Source: Rubrobacter xylanophilus DSM 9941
GTDB taxonomy: Bacteria; Actinomycetota; Rubrobacteria; Rubrobacterales; Rubrobacteraceae
Direction: 5' to 3'
NCBI RefSeq assembly: GCF_000014185.1
Contig: NC_008148.1
Span: 1,964,001 to 2,028,000 of the forward strand
Length of the DNA stretch: 64,000 bases
Shown here: positions 42,651 to 50,708 of the stretch, piece by piece
How positions within the stretch are numbered: the first letter of the stretch is position 1
Layout: each line of letters starts with the position of its first letter
Notes under the pieces: generated by a model
The model's input: only the letters and a program-made list of their open reading frames with translations
What the model was told of the DNA's origin: nothing
Database searches by the model: none
Position numbers and translations under genes: made by a program

Positions 42651-43673
42651 TCAGGCAGCCTCCATCCTCAGCATCCAAAGCCCGGGGTCGCGGAGCTCCC
42701 GCAGCGAGGGGAGGTTCTCCGGGCGCTCCCACACCCGGTTGAGGCCCTCCATCCCCTGCCGGCGGGCCACGGCGGCCGCGAAGCTCTCCCCGAGCCTGTA
42801 CTGCTCCAGCTTCATGTCCAGCCCGGTTATCCGGAAGACGGCCGACTCCAGCGGCGGCCGGTGCAGCCGGCTCAGGGCCATCCGCCGGGTGAGGTGCCCG
42901 TAGCCCGGCACCATCCGGCTCCCCACCCGGTGCATCACGTAGTCCGAGTAGCCCTCCACCACGGACATCGCCGCCTGCATCCGGTCGAAGGCCTCCCGCT
43001 GCTCGCGGCTCATCACGAGCTCCAGGGACCTGCCGCCGGTCCTGAGGTTCTCCACGACCCGCCGGACGGTCTCGACGGCCCCCACCCGCTCGGCGAGGGG
43101 GGCCAGAAGCCTCTCCAGAAGGCCCCCGAGGTGCACCCGCAGCCACGGGTAGCCCTCGAACTGCAGGGCGTGGGTCATCTCGTGCAGCACGATCCAGAGC
43201 CTCAGCCCGTCCGGCGGCACCCCGAGCCGGGCGGCCGCCGCGGCTATGTTGCCGTCCAGGAAGAAGACCTTGCCCGGGCGCCCGGCGCGCTTGCGGGCCA
43301 GGAGCGGTCCGGTGTCGTACTGGCCCAGCACCCGGGCGGAGAGGAAGCCGAGCAGCAGCCCCATCTGGGCGGTGAGCGTCACCCCGCCGAGGGCCCAGGT
43401 CAGGTTCCCGGCGTTCCGGGCGGCCTTCCTGAGCACCGGCTCCATCAGGGCGCCGAAGCCCTCGATGTTGAAGTCTATCCACTCCGCACGGCCGGTCACC
43501 CGGAGCTGCCGCCCGCCGGGCGGGCCCTGCGGGAGCTCTATACCGGTGAAGCCGGAGAGGGCCCCCGCGGCCTCCTCCACCGCCGCCGGGTAGTCGAAGC
43601 CGGGGGCGGGCGGGGTCTCGCTGCGCGCGGCGACCGCCACGGCTATCGTCCGCGCCGCGCCCCAGGAGATCAC
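42651..43673 (-). CDS. DUF2342 zinc-dependent metallohydrolase (F420-associated family)
   Basis: A 340-residue protein from GTG. LWIVLHEMTHALQFEGYPWL has the HExxH zinc motif, and EGYSDYVMHRVG near residue 240 supplies the downstream Glu/Asp of zincins. The family (DUF2342, often labelled coenzyme-F420-associated) is nearly confined to actinobacteria. No signal peptide is obvious, although the N-terminus is hydrophobic. Substrate unknown. Confidence 0.8.
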   Translation of the reverse strand: MISWGAARTIAVAVAARSETPPAPGFDYPAAVEEAAGALSGFTGIELPQGPPGGRQLRVTGRAEWIDFNIEGFGALMEPVLRKAARNAGNLTWALGGVTLTAQMGLLLGFLSARVLGQYDTGPLLARKRAGRPGKVFFLDGNIAAAAARLGVPPDGLRLWIVLHEMTHALQFEGYPWLRVHLGGLLERLLAPLAERVGAVETVRRVVENLRTGGRSLELVMSREQREAFDRMQAAMSVVEGYSDYVMHRVGSRMVPGYGHLTRRMALSRLHRPPLESAVFRITGLDMKLEQYRLGESFAAAVARRQGMEGLNRVWERPENLPSLRELRDPGLWMLRMEAA

Positions 43674-43726
43674 GGCCTCTTTGCCCCGCGCGCTACGCCC
43701 ACGCCCCTGAGTATATAGCGCCTTCG

Positions 43727-43755
43727 TTGTAAGGGAGCCCCCCGCGGAGTATATT
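43727..43755 (+). promoter_or_regulatory. Strong sigma70-type promoter giving a leaderless tatA-like mRNA
   Basis: TTGTAA (43727-43732), a 17-bp spacer and TATATT (43750-43755) fit the housekeeping consensus well. The -10 element ends only 6 bp before the ATG at 43762, so transcription should start at or next to the start codon, and no ribosome-binding site is present. Confidence 0.6.
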
Positions 43756-43761
43756 TAGCCC

Positions 43762-43977
43762 ATGTTCGGCGTGGGGCCGCAGGAGATCGTGATCATCGGG
43801 CTGCTCGTCCTGATAATCTTCGGGCCGAGCAAGCTCCCCCAGATGGCCAGGGACTTCGGGCGCTTCGTCGGCGAGGCGCGCCGCTCGATCGACGAGTTCA
43901 AGGAGGAGCTCACGGCCGGCTACGAGGAGGAGGACGAGCCCCCCTCCCGGAAGAAGGGCCGGGAGAGGGACCTCTAG
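43762..43977 (+). CDS. Second TatA/TatB-family translocase subunit
   Basis: A 71-residue protein. FGVGPQEIVIIGLLVLIIFG is the membrane helix, PSKLPQMARDFGRFVGEARR the amphipathic helix with the FGPxxLPxxAR pattern, then an acidic/basic tail. The P-rich hinge and EIVIIGLL start recall TatB as much as TatA. With the tatA-tatC pair at 26-27 kb this would complete a TatABC system. It has its own promoter and overlaps the convergent nuclease gene by 4 bp. Confidence 0.88.
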   Translation: MFGVGPQEIVIIGLLVLIIFGPSKLPQMARDFGRFVGEARRSIDEFKEELTAGYEEEDEPPSRKKGRERDL

Positions 43978-44942
43978 CCCCTCTCCTCCCCGGGGCGTTC
44001 GGGGACGAACAGCGCCCTCCTCAGCGCGTTCTCGTGGTGGCTCCAGCCCCCCTCGCTCACGTTGCGGGTGCCCTCCAGGTACATCTCCGCCCGGGCGTCC
44101 AGGTTGTCTATAAAGTGGACGAGGAGCGCCTCCAGGGTCTTCGGCTCCTGCGGCGATCCGTACTCCAGCTCCCCCTGGTGGGAGAGGAGGATGTGCGAGA
44201 CCTGCAGCGCGAGCTCCCCGGGAAAGTCCGGAAGCTGGGCGATGTAGGAGGCCACGAGCCGCTCGCCGAGGACGACGTGGCCCTGCAGCCGGCCCTCCGT
44301 GGTGTAGGAGAAGCCGCCCTCCCCCCAGGAGAGCTCCCGCACCTTCCCCACATCGTGGAAGATGGCCCCGAAGAGCAGGAGGTCCCGGTCCACCGGGTAC
44401 AGCTCGGCGACCGAGCGGGCCAGCCGCAGGCAGTGCACGGAGTGCTCCAGCAGGCCGCCGATGCGGGCGTGGTGCATCCCCTTGGCCGCCGGGGCCTCAC
44501 AGAAGGCCCGCCAGAGCTCCTCGTCCGAGACCATGAGGAGGAAGAGGTCGCGCAGGTGCTCGTTGCGCAGCTCCTCGCCGGCCTCCAGGATCTCGCGGGC
44601 CAGCGCCTCCCGGTCCAGCTCGCTCGCCGGCAGGTAGTCCTCCGGCTCCACCTCCTCGCGGCCCAGCACCCGCAGGCGCTCTATCTTCACCTGCAGGGTG
44701 CCCCGGTAGTCGTGGGTCTGCCCCTCCACGCGCACGTAGCAGGGGTCGGGCAGCCCCCGGCGCAGCTCGCTGGAGAGCTTCCACATCCTGGCGTCCACCG
44801 AGCCCGTGCGGTCCACCAGCCGCAGCGAGAGGTAGGGGACGCCGCGGCTGTCGTTGCGCACCGCGGCGTCCGTCGCCAGAAACGTCGAGCTTATCCCCTC
44901 GCCGGGCTTGAGGTCTCTGGCCCAGAAGCTCTCCTTCTTCAG
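43974..44942 (-). CDS. YhaM-like 3'-5' exoribonuclease (OB fold plus HD domain)
   Basis: 322 residues from a CTG at 44942, 8 nt after GAGGGG. The N-terminus then reads MKKESFWARDLKPGEGISST, the YhaM start, with an OB fold (LRLVDRTGSVDARMWKLS). The HD domain is GGLLEHSVHCLRLARSVAEL, FGAIFHDVGKVREL, HILLSHQGELEYG. The first canonical start (GTG, 44861) would remove 27 residues of the OB domain. YhaM trims RNA and DNA from 3' ends. It is the last gene after the sugar-transport operon. Confidence 0.85.
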   Translation of the reverse strand: MKKESFWARDLKPGEGISSTFLATDAAVRNDSRGVPYLSLRLVDRTGSVDARMWKLSSELRRGLPDPCYVRVEGQTHDYRGTLQVKIERLRVLGREEVEPEDYLPASELDREALAREILEAGEELRNEHLRDLFLLMVSDEELWRAFCEAPAAKGMHHARIGGLLEHSVHCLRLARSVAELYPVDRDLLLFGAIFHDVGKVRELSWGEGGFSYTTEGRLQGHVVLGERLVASYIAQLPDFPGELALQVSHILLSHQGELEYGSPQEPKTLEALLVHFIDNLDARAEMYLEGTRNVSEGGWSHHENALRRALFVPERPGEERG

Positions 44943-44955
44943 GGTCGGGTCCCCT

Positions 44956-45810
44956 CTAGCCCTTCACCGCCCCGGCGGTCAGCCCCGAGACGATCCGGCG
45001 CTGGAAGATGAGCACCAGGATCACCAGCGGGATCGTCACCACCACCGCGGCGGCCGCCTGCGCCCCGTAGTCCGTGGTGTAGACCGTGGCGAAGTTCGGG
45101 ATCACCACCGTCACCGGCTGGGTGTTGGGGGTGAACAGGAACGTGTTGGCGAAGAGGAACTCGTTCCAGGCGAAGATGAACGTCAGGATCGCCGCGGTGA
45201 ACACCCCCGGCGCCGCCAGCGGCACGATCACCATCCTGAAGGCCTGCAGCGTGGTCGCCCCGTCCACCTTGGCCGCCTCCTCGAGGTCCCGCGGCAGCTC
45301 CTTGAAGAACGCCACCAGGATCCACACCGTCAGCGGCAGGGCGAAGACCGTGTCCGCGATGATCGCCGCCCAGTAGGTGTCTATCAGGCCGAGCTGGCTG
45401 AACTGGACAAAGAGCGGGGCGATGATCGCCACCGCCGGGAAGAAGCTTATCGCCAGGATGAGCGTCATGATCAGGCTCTTGAAGTGGAACCTGAGCCGGG
45501 CGATGGCGTAGGCGGCTATGGAGCCGAAGAACAGGCACACCACCGTGGTCACCCCGGAGATGATGGTGCTGTTGACCAGCGCCTTGCGGAAGTCCGCGTC
45601 GCCGAAGATGGTGGCGTAGTTCGCCGAGGTCGGGGTCTGGGGCAGGATGGTCGGCGGCGAGGCGAACAGCTCGCTCTTGGTGATGATGCTCATCTTGAAC
45701 ACCCAGATCAGCGGGAAGAGGCTGACCAGGACGAAGACCACCAGAAACACGTAGAAGAGAACCGTGCCGAGCGCCCCGCGGGCGCCCCTGGATGCCGTTG
45801 CGCTAGCCAT
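44956..45810 (-). CDS. Sugar ABC transporter permease, MalG type
   Basis: A 284-residue protein with six membrane helices. LEEAAKVDGATTLQAFRMVI is the EAA loop that contacts the ATPase; ALPLTVWILVAFFKELPRD and FIFAWNEFLFANTFL are typical of MalG/UgpE-type carbohydrate permeases. It pairs with the permease encoded 6 bp upstream. Confidence 0.93.
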   Translation of the reverse strand: MASATASRGARGALGTVLFYVFLVVFVLVSLFPLIWVFKMSIITKSELFASPPTILPQTPTSANYATIFGDADFRKALVNSTIISGVTTVVCLFFGSIAAYAIARLRFHFKSLIMTLILAISFFPAVAIIAPLFVQFSQLGLIDTYWAAIIADTVFALPLTVWILVAFFKELPRDLEEAAKVDGATTLQAFRMVIVPLAAPGVFTAAILTFIFAWNEFLFANTFLFTPNTQPVTVVIPNFATVYTTDYGAQAAAAVVVTIPLVILVLIFQRRIVSGLTAGAVKG

Positions 45811-45816
45811 CGCTCT

Positions 45817-46737
45817 CTAGTCCCCCGTGGAAGTCTGCATGCCGAAGCCCTTTATGAACAGCAGCGCGATCAGGAAGGACGTGACGAACACGAACACCGC
45901 CGCCGCGTTGCCCTGCGCGAAGAGCAGCTGGCTCACCCTCACCGCCTTGTACACGAAGGTGGAGAGGGACTCCAGCTCCCGGTTGCTCATCGCCCAGAAC
46001 AGGTCGTAGACCCGGTAGGCGTCGAGCGTCCGGAAGAGTACCGCCACCAGGATGGCGGGCTTCAGCAGCGGCAGCGTGATGCTGAAGAACCGCTGCAGCA
46101 CGTTCGCCCCGTCCACCTTGGCCGCCTCGTAGACGTCGCCGGGGATGACCTGCAGCCCGGCGAGCAGGAGGAGCGCCATGAACGGCGTGGTCTTCCACAC
46201 GTCCACCAGGATCGCCGCGATCAGCAGCAGCGTCCTGTCGGAGAGAATGGGCTGGCTGATGATCCCGAGGGCGTTTGCGACGTAGTTGATGATCCCGACC
46301 TGGTCCTGGAACATCAGCCGCCACATGACCGCAGAGATCACCGTGGGGAACGCCCAGGGGACCAGCACCGCGGCCCGCACCAGCCCGCGCCCCCGGAAGG
46401 CCCGGTTTATGGCCAGCGCTATGCCGAGCCCGATGATGAACTCCAGCCCCACGCTGACCACCGTGAAGATCACGGTGTTGGTGAGCCCCTCGATGAAGTC
46501 GTCGTTCTGGAACATCTCGATGTAGTTCTCGAGCCCCACGAAGGCCCCGGTGTTGGTCACCGTGGCCTGGTGCAGGCTCAGCCATATCGAGGAGACGACC
46601 GGGAAGAAGGCGACGACCAGGATGATGAGGAGCGTCGGCAGCACCATGTAGTAGGCGAGCCGCCGCTCGGGGTTGGAGAACTCCTCCCGCAGGATGCCTC
46701 CCCGCCGCTTTCTCTTGCTCTGGGTCTGGGTGGTCAC
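45817..46737 (-). CDS. Sugar ABC transporter permease, MalF type
   Basis: A 306-residue protein with six membrane helices and the EAA loop VYEAAKVDGANVLQRFFSIT. PTLLIILVVAFFPVVSSIWL near the N-terminus is the usual first helix. It forms the heterodimeric channel with the MalG-type permease. The exact sugar cannot be read from the permeases. Confidence 0.93.
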   Translation of the reverse strand: MTTQTQSKRKRRGGILREEFSNPERRLAYYMVLPTLLIILVVAFFPVVSSIWLSLHQATVTNTGAFVGLENYIEMFQNDDFIEGLTNTVIFTVVSVGLEFIIGLGIALAINRAFRGRGLVRAAVLVPWAFPTVISAVMWRLMFQDQVGIINYVANALGIISQPILSDRTLLLIAAILVDVWKTTPFMALLLLAGLQVIPGDVYEAAKVDGANVLQRFFSITLPLLKPAILVAVLFRTLDAYRVYDLFWAMSNRELESLSTFVYKAVRVSQLLFAQGNAAAVFVFVTSFLIALLFIKGFGMQTSTGD

Positions 46738-46768
46738 CCTTCACCTCCCTTGTTCTCGGCGGTCCGGC

Positions 46769-48136
46769 CTAGCTTCCCTGCTCCACGATGTTCTGCAGCT
46801 CCTCCTGCAGGGTCTTTATGGCCTGCTCGGGGGAGACCTCGCCCTTGAGGGAGGCGTTGAACTGCTCGGCCATCCTGAGCGACATGTCCGAGTAGTACGG
46901 CGAGACCGGGCGCGGCCTGGTGCTGAGGATGGCCTCCTTGCCGAGCGCTATGACCGGCACCTTGTCCAGGATCTCCTGGTCCTCGTAGAGCTCCTTCAGC
47001 GTGGGGAGGAAGGAGCCCTCGAGCGCCCGGAACTTCTGCTGCTCGGGGGCGGTGGCGAACTGGATGAACTCCCAGGCCGCGTTCTGGGTCTCCTCGTCCA
47101 TGGCGGCGTTGATGTAGAAGTTCCAGCCCCCGAGCCCGCTCACGCTCTCCTGCCCCTCGGCGGCGGGAAGCCGGGCTATGTCTATCTGCTCGGGCTTTAT
47201 CTTGGACTGCTTGGGGTCGCTGGAGAGGGCGTAGACGTAGGGCCAGTTGCGCATGAAGACGGCATCCCCGTTCAGAAAGGCGGTGTGCGACTCCATCTCG
47301 GCGTAGTTGACCACCGCCTCTGGCGCCACCCCTTCCTCCACCATGCTCCGCTCGGTCTTCAGCCCCGCCACCGACTCGGGGCTGTCTATGATGACCTTCG
47401 TGGGGTCCTCCGGGTCCAGCACGTCCCCCCCGTGCGTCCAGATGTACTCGAGACCGTCGACGACGCCCCCCTCGTAGTCGGCGCCCTGGAAGACGAAGCC
47501 GTCCCTGGTCCCGGAGTCCTGCTTGACACGCAGTGCCATCTCCTTGAGCTCGTCCCAGGTCTTTGGGGCTTCGGAGAAGCCGCTCTTCTGCAGGAGGTCT
47601 TTGCGGTAGTAGAGCATGCCCGCGTCGGTGAACCAGGGGACCCCGTAGACCTTGCCCTCGTAGGTGTTGGCCTGGATGGGGCCGTCGAGGAACTTCTCTC
47701 TCTCGGACTCGGGGAAGCGGTCGGAGAGGTCCACGATCCAGCCGTTCGCCGCGAACTGGGCCGGCCAGATCACATCCCCCCCGATGAGGGCTATGTCCCC
47801 CCCGCCGGCCTGGAACTGGGTTCTGAGGCGGTCGAAGTACTGCTCGGTCTGGGCCGGCATCTCCCGCCAGTTGGCCTTGTACTCGCCCTTGTACCGCTCG
47901 TTGAACCTCCTGACCAGCTCCTGCAGGGTCCCCGAGGGGTCGGGGCCGAAGGAGAAGTTGAATAGGATGCTGCCGTCCTCCGCCCGCTGCGGGCCTCCCC
48001 CGTCCCCGCCGCAGGCCGCGCTCCCGAGCAGCGCCGCGCCCGCGAGCGAGGCCCCGCCGAGCCTGAGGAACTCCCTCCGGCCTAGTCTGCGGCGGAGAAC
48101 CCCGCCGGTCTTCTCCGCCCTTCTCCTCTCCTCCAC
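46769..48136 (-). CDS. Extracellular sugar-binding lipoprotein with Tat-type signal
   Basis: A 455-residue family-1 solute-binding protein. The N-terminus has LGRREFLRLGGASLAGAALL, a twin-arginine signal, then GSAACGGDGG, a lipobox, so it would be exported folded and lipidated. The mature part has FIQFATAPEQQKFRALEGSF and other maltose/trehalose-binder-like segments (LpqY, MalE group). It captures the sugar for the two permeases downstream. Confidence 0.9.
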   Translation of the reverse strand: MEERRRAEKTGGVLRRRLGRREFLRLGGASLAGAALLGSAACGGDGGGPQRAEDGSILFNFSFGPDPSGTLQELVRRFNERYKGEYKANWREMPAQTEQYFDRLRTQFQAGGGDIALIGGDVIWPAQFAANGWIVDLSDRFPESEREKFLDGPIQANTYEGKVYGVPWFTDAGMLYYRKDLLQKSGFSEAPKTWDELKEMALRVKQDSGTRDGFVFQGADYEGGVVDGLEYIWTHGGDVLDPEDPTKVIIDSPESVAGLKTERSMVEEGVAPEAVVNYAEMESHTAFLNGDAVFMRNWPYVYALSSDPKQSKIKPEQIDIARLPAAEGQESVSGLGGWNFYINAAMDEETQNAAWEFIQFATAPEQQKFRALEGSFLPTLKELYEDQEILDKVPVIALGKEAILSTRPRPVSPYYSDMSLRMAEQFNASLKGEVSPEQAIKTLQEELQNIVEQGS

Positions 48137-48188
48137 GGTGTGCCGCTCCTTTCCATCTCGTTGGGTCCGCGCCGGGCTCCCCGGCCCG

Positions 48189-49418
48189 CTACAGGATGGC
48201 CTTCTCGGTCTCCGGGTCGAAGAGGTGGACCTTGGAGGAGTCGATGACCAGCAGAACCTTGTGGCCCTCCCGGGCGTCGCTCTCCGCCGAGACCCTGGCC
48301 ACCATCAGCTCGCCGCTCTCCCCGCCGCCGGCGGCCTCCGACTCGGCGCCCCCGTCGCCGGTGCCGACCTCGGCCTCCATCTCGTCGATGGTCCGGGTGT
48401 GGGCGTGCTGCTCCCGGGGCACGTCGAAGTAGACGTACTTCTCGCTGCCCATGCTCTCTATGACCTGCGGCTCGACCTCTATGGTGCTCTCCCGGGCGCC
48501 CGCCTCCTCGGCGAACCGGGCGTCCTCTATGTGCTCGGGCCTTATCCCCAGGACGACCTCCTTGCCGGCGTAGGCCTCCAGCTCCCTGCCGCGCTCCCTG
48601 GCGAAGCGTACGGCCTCCTCGTGGATGGGGACCCGGGTCCGGCCGAAGGTCGCCACAAAGCCAGAGTCCTCCCTCTCCAGGCGCGCCATGATGAAGTTCA
48701 TCGCCGGAGAGCCGATAAACCCGGCCACGAAGATGTTCTCCGGGTGGTCGTACATCTCCTGCGGCGGGGCTATCTGCTGCACCACCCCGTCCTTGAGGAC
48801 CACGATCCTGTCGGCCATCGTCATGGCCTCGGTCTGGTCGTGGGTGACGTAGATGGTGGTGGTCCCGATCCTGTTGTGCAGCTTGGCGATCTCGGTGCGC
48901 ATCTGCACCCTGAGCTTGGCGTCCAGATTGGAGAGGGGCTCGTCCATGAGGAAGGCCTTGGGTTCCCGGACGATGGCCCGCCCGAGCGCGACCCGCTGCC
49001 GCTGGCCGCCGGAGAGCGCCTTGGGCTTGCGGTCCAGAAAGCGCTCTATGCCGAGGATGCGCGCCGCCTCCTCCACCCGCCGGTTTATCTCGTCCTTGGG
49101 CATCTTCCGGAGCTTGAGCGCGAAGCCCATGTTCTCCCTGACGTTCATGTGCGGGTATAGCGCGTAGTTCTGGAAGACCATGGCGATGTCGCGCTCGCGC
49201 GGCGGCTTGTCGTTGACGAGCTCGTCGCCGATGAAGATCTTGCCGCTGGAGATGTCCTCGAGCCCGGCGATCATGCGCAGCGCCGTGCTCTTGCCGCACC
49301 CCGAGGGCCCGACGAAGACCACGAACTCCCCGTCGGGGATGTCGAGGTTCATGTCCCTGACCGCGACTACGTCCTCTCCGTAGACTTTGGTGACGTTCTC
49401 GAGCGTTACCTCAGCCAT
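48189..49418 (-). CDS. Sugar ABC transporter ATPase, UgpC/MsmK type
   Basis: A 409-residue protein. ATG at 49418 after GAGGAGGTAGGAGAG. Walker A is GPSGCGKST, the signature [15 protein letters not shown], Walker [16 protein letters not shown]-loop [14 protein letters not shown]. The C-terminal TOBE domain is interrupted by an acidic Gly/Glu insert ([19 protein letters not shown]), which is unusual. Such ATPases often serve several importers. It is the first gene of the operon with binding protein and permeases. Confidence 0.94.
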   Translation of the reverse strand: MAEVTLENVTKVYGEDVVAVRDMNLDIPDGEFVVFVGPSGCGKSTALRMIAGLEDISSGKIFIGDELVNDKPPRERDIAMVFQNYALYPHMNVRENMGFALKLRKMPKDEINRRVEEAARILGIERFLDRKPKALSGGQRQRVALGRAIVREPKAFLMDEPLSNLDAKLRVQMRTEIAKLHNRIGTTTIYVTHDQTEAMTMADRIVVLKDGVVQQIAPPQEMYDHPENIFVAGFIGSPAMNFIMARLEREDSGFVATFGRTRVPIHEEAVRFARERGRELEAYAGKEVVLGIRPEHIEDARFAEEAGARESTIEVEPQVIESMGSEKYVYFDVPREQHAHTRTIDEMEAEVGTGDGGAESEAAGGGESGELMVARVSAESDAREGHKVLLVIDSSKVHLFDPETEKAIL

Positions 49419-49498
49419 CTCTCCTACCTCCTCCTCTCCAAAAGAGACAGAGCCGCCCGCCTCCGGCAACCCCTCGTGTCCTCCGAACACATTCTACC

Positions 49499-50659
49499 TT
49501 AATGCCTTGCATAGAGGTTGTAATCCTCCTTCATCTCCACTATCCGGCGGACGGACGCCCGGACCTGGCGCTCGGGGATCCCGCCGGACCGCACGGCGCG
49601 CACCAAGGCGTCGTAGGCCTCGGCCTGCTGGGGGGGCGGGCTGGAGACGATGAGCATGTCGGCCCCGGCGGAGACGGCCCTCACGGCCGCCCGGGCCACG
49701 CTCCCGCCCTGGCGGGCCCCGGCCATGGCCAGGTCGTCGGTTATGACCACGCCGTCGAAGCCGAGACGCTCGCGGAGGAGCCGGATGGCCTGCGGGGACA
49801 TGCTGGCCGGGTTCTCCTGGTCTATGGCGGGGTAGAGCAGGTGCCCCACCATCACCATGGGGACCCCGGCCCGGACGGCCGCCGCGAACGGCGGCAGGTC
49901 GCGGGAGAGCACGGTGTCCATGTCGTGGTCCACGATCGGGAGGCCGGTGTGGGAGTCGGAGGTGGCGGGGCCGTGGTTTGGGAAGTGCTTGGCCGCGGAG
50001 ATCACCCCGGCCTCCCTGAAGCCCTCCACCGCCGCCGACCCCATCCGGGACACCAGCTCCGGGTTCTCGCCGTAGGAGCGGCTGCCGATCGCCGCCCCGA
50101 AGCCGGTGTCCACGACGGGCGCGAGGTCCGTGTTCACCCCCGCCTCGAGCAGCTCGGAGCCGATCCTCCTGGCGACCCGGCGCGCGGCCTCCGGGTCGCC
50201 GGAGGCCCCGATCTCGGCGGCCGAAGGCTGCGGGGAGACCCAGGGGGCGCTCTGCACCTCTCCCCCCTCCTGGTCGACCGCGACGAGGAGCGGCACGGCG
50301 GGCTCGGTGGCCATGGAGAGCCGCTGCAGCTCGCCGGTGAGGCGGCGCACCTGCGGGAGGCTCCGCATGTTGTAGCCGAAGAGCAGCACCCCGCCGACGT
50401 TGCGCTCCCGGACCATCTTCTCTATGTAGTAGTCGGACCGCGTGCCGCCGAGGCTGACCACGAACATCTGCCCGACCATCTCCCGGACGCTCATCTCCCC
50501 GACCGGGTCCTCCCCCCCGGCGGGCTTCCCGGGATCACGCGCCTCCCCCCCGACGGCCCCCCCGGAGCACCCGGCGAGCAGCAGGAGGAGGCCGAGGAGC
50601 GCGGCGGCGCGCAAGGCGCCGCGCGGCCGACACATGCCTGCAATGCTTGCTTCACCCAT
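49499..50659 (-). CDS. Glycoside hydrolase family 3 lipoprotein (beta-N-acetylhexosaminidase-like)
   Basis: A 386-residue protein with signal peptide and lipobox LLAGCSGG. AVDQEGGEVQ and VNTDLAPVVDTGFGAAIGSR are GH3/NagZ marks. The His loop AKHFPNHGPATSDSHTGLP has Asn where KHFPGHG is usual. VVITDDLAMAGA carries the nucleophile Asp. It probably removes GlcNAc-type sugars from wall fragments outside the membrane. A TATAGT -10-like element ends 7 bp before the ATG, suggesting a leaderless mRNA. Confidence 0.88.
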   Translation of the reverse strand: MGEASIAGMCRPRGALRAAALLGLLLLLAGCSGGAVGGEARDPGKPAGGEDPVGEMSVREMVGQMFVVSLGGTRSDYYIEKMVRERNVGGVLLFGYNMRSLPQVRRLTGELQRLSMATEPAVPLLVAVDQEGGEVQSAPWVSPQPSAAEIGASGDPEAARRVARRIGSELLEAGVNTDLAPVVDTGFGAAIGSRSYGENPELVSRMGSAAVEGFREAGVISAAKHFPNHGPATSDSHTGLPIVDHDMDTVLSRDLPPFAAAVRAGVPMVMVGHLLYPAIDQENPASMSPQAIRLLRERLGFDGVVITDDLAMAGARQGGSVARAAVRAVSAGADMLIVSSPPPQQAEAYDALVRAVRSGGIPERQVRASVRRIVEMKEDYNLYARH

Positions 50660-50663
50660 CCGC

Positions 50664-50672
50664 TACACTATA
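50664..50672. promoter_or_regulatory. Overlapping divergent -10 elements
   Basis: TACACTATA holds TACACT (50664-50669) for the rightward helicase gene and, on the other strand, TATAGT (50667-50672) for the GH3 gene. Polymerase binding for the two directions would be mutually exclusive. No strong -35 hexamer is seen on either side. Confidence 0.4.
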
Positions 50673-50708
50673 CAAGGGTTGCGGTCCGCGGGAGAAGGAA
50701 CATCTCTT

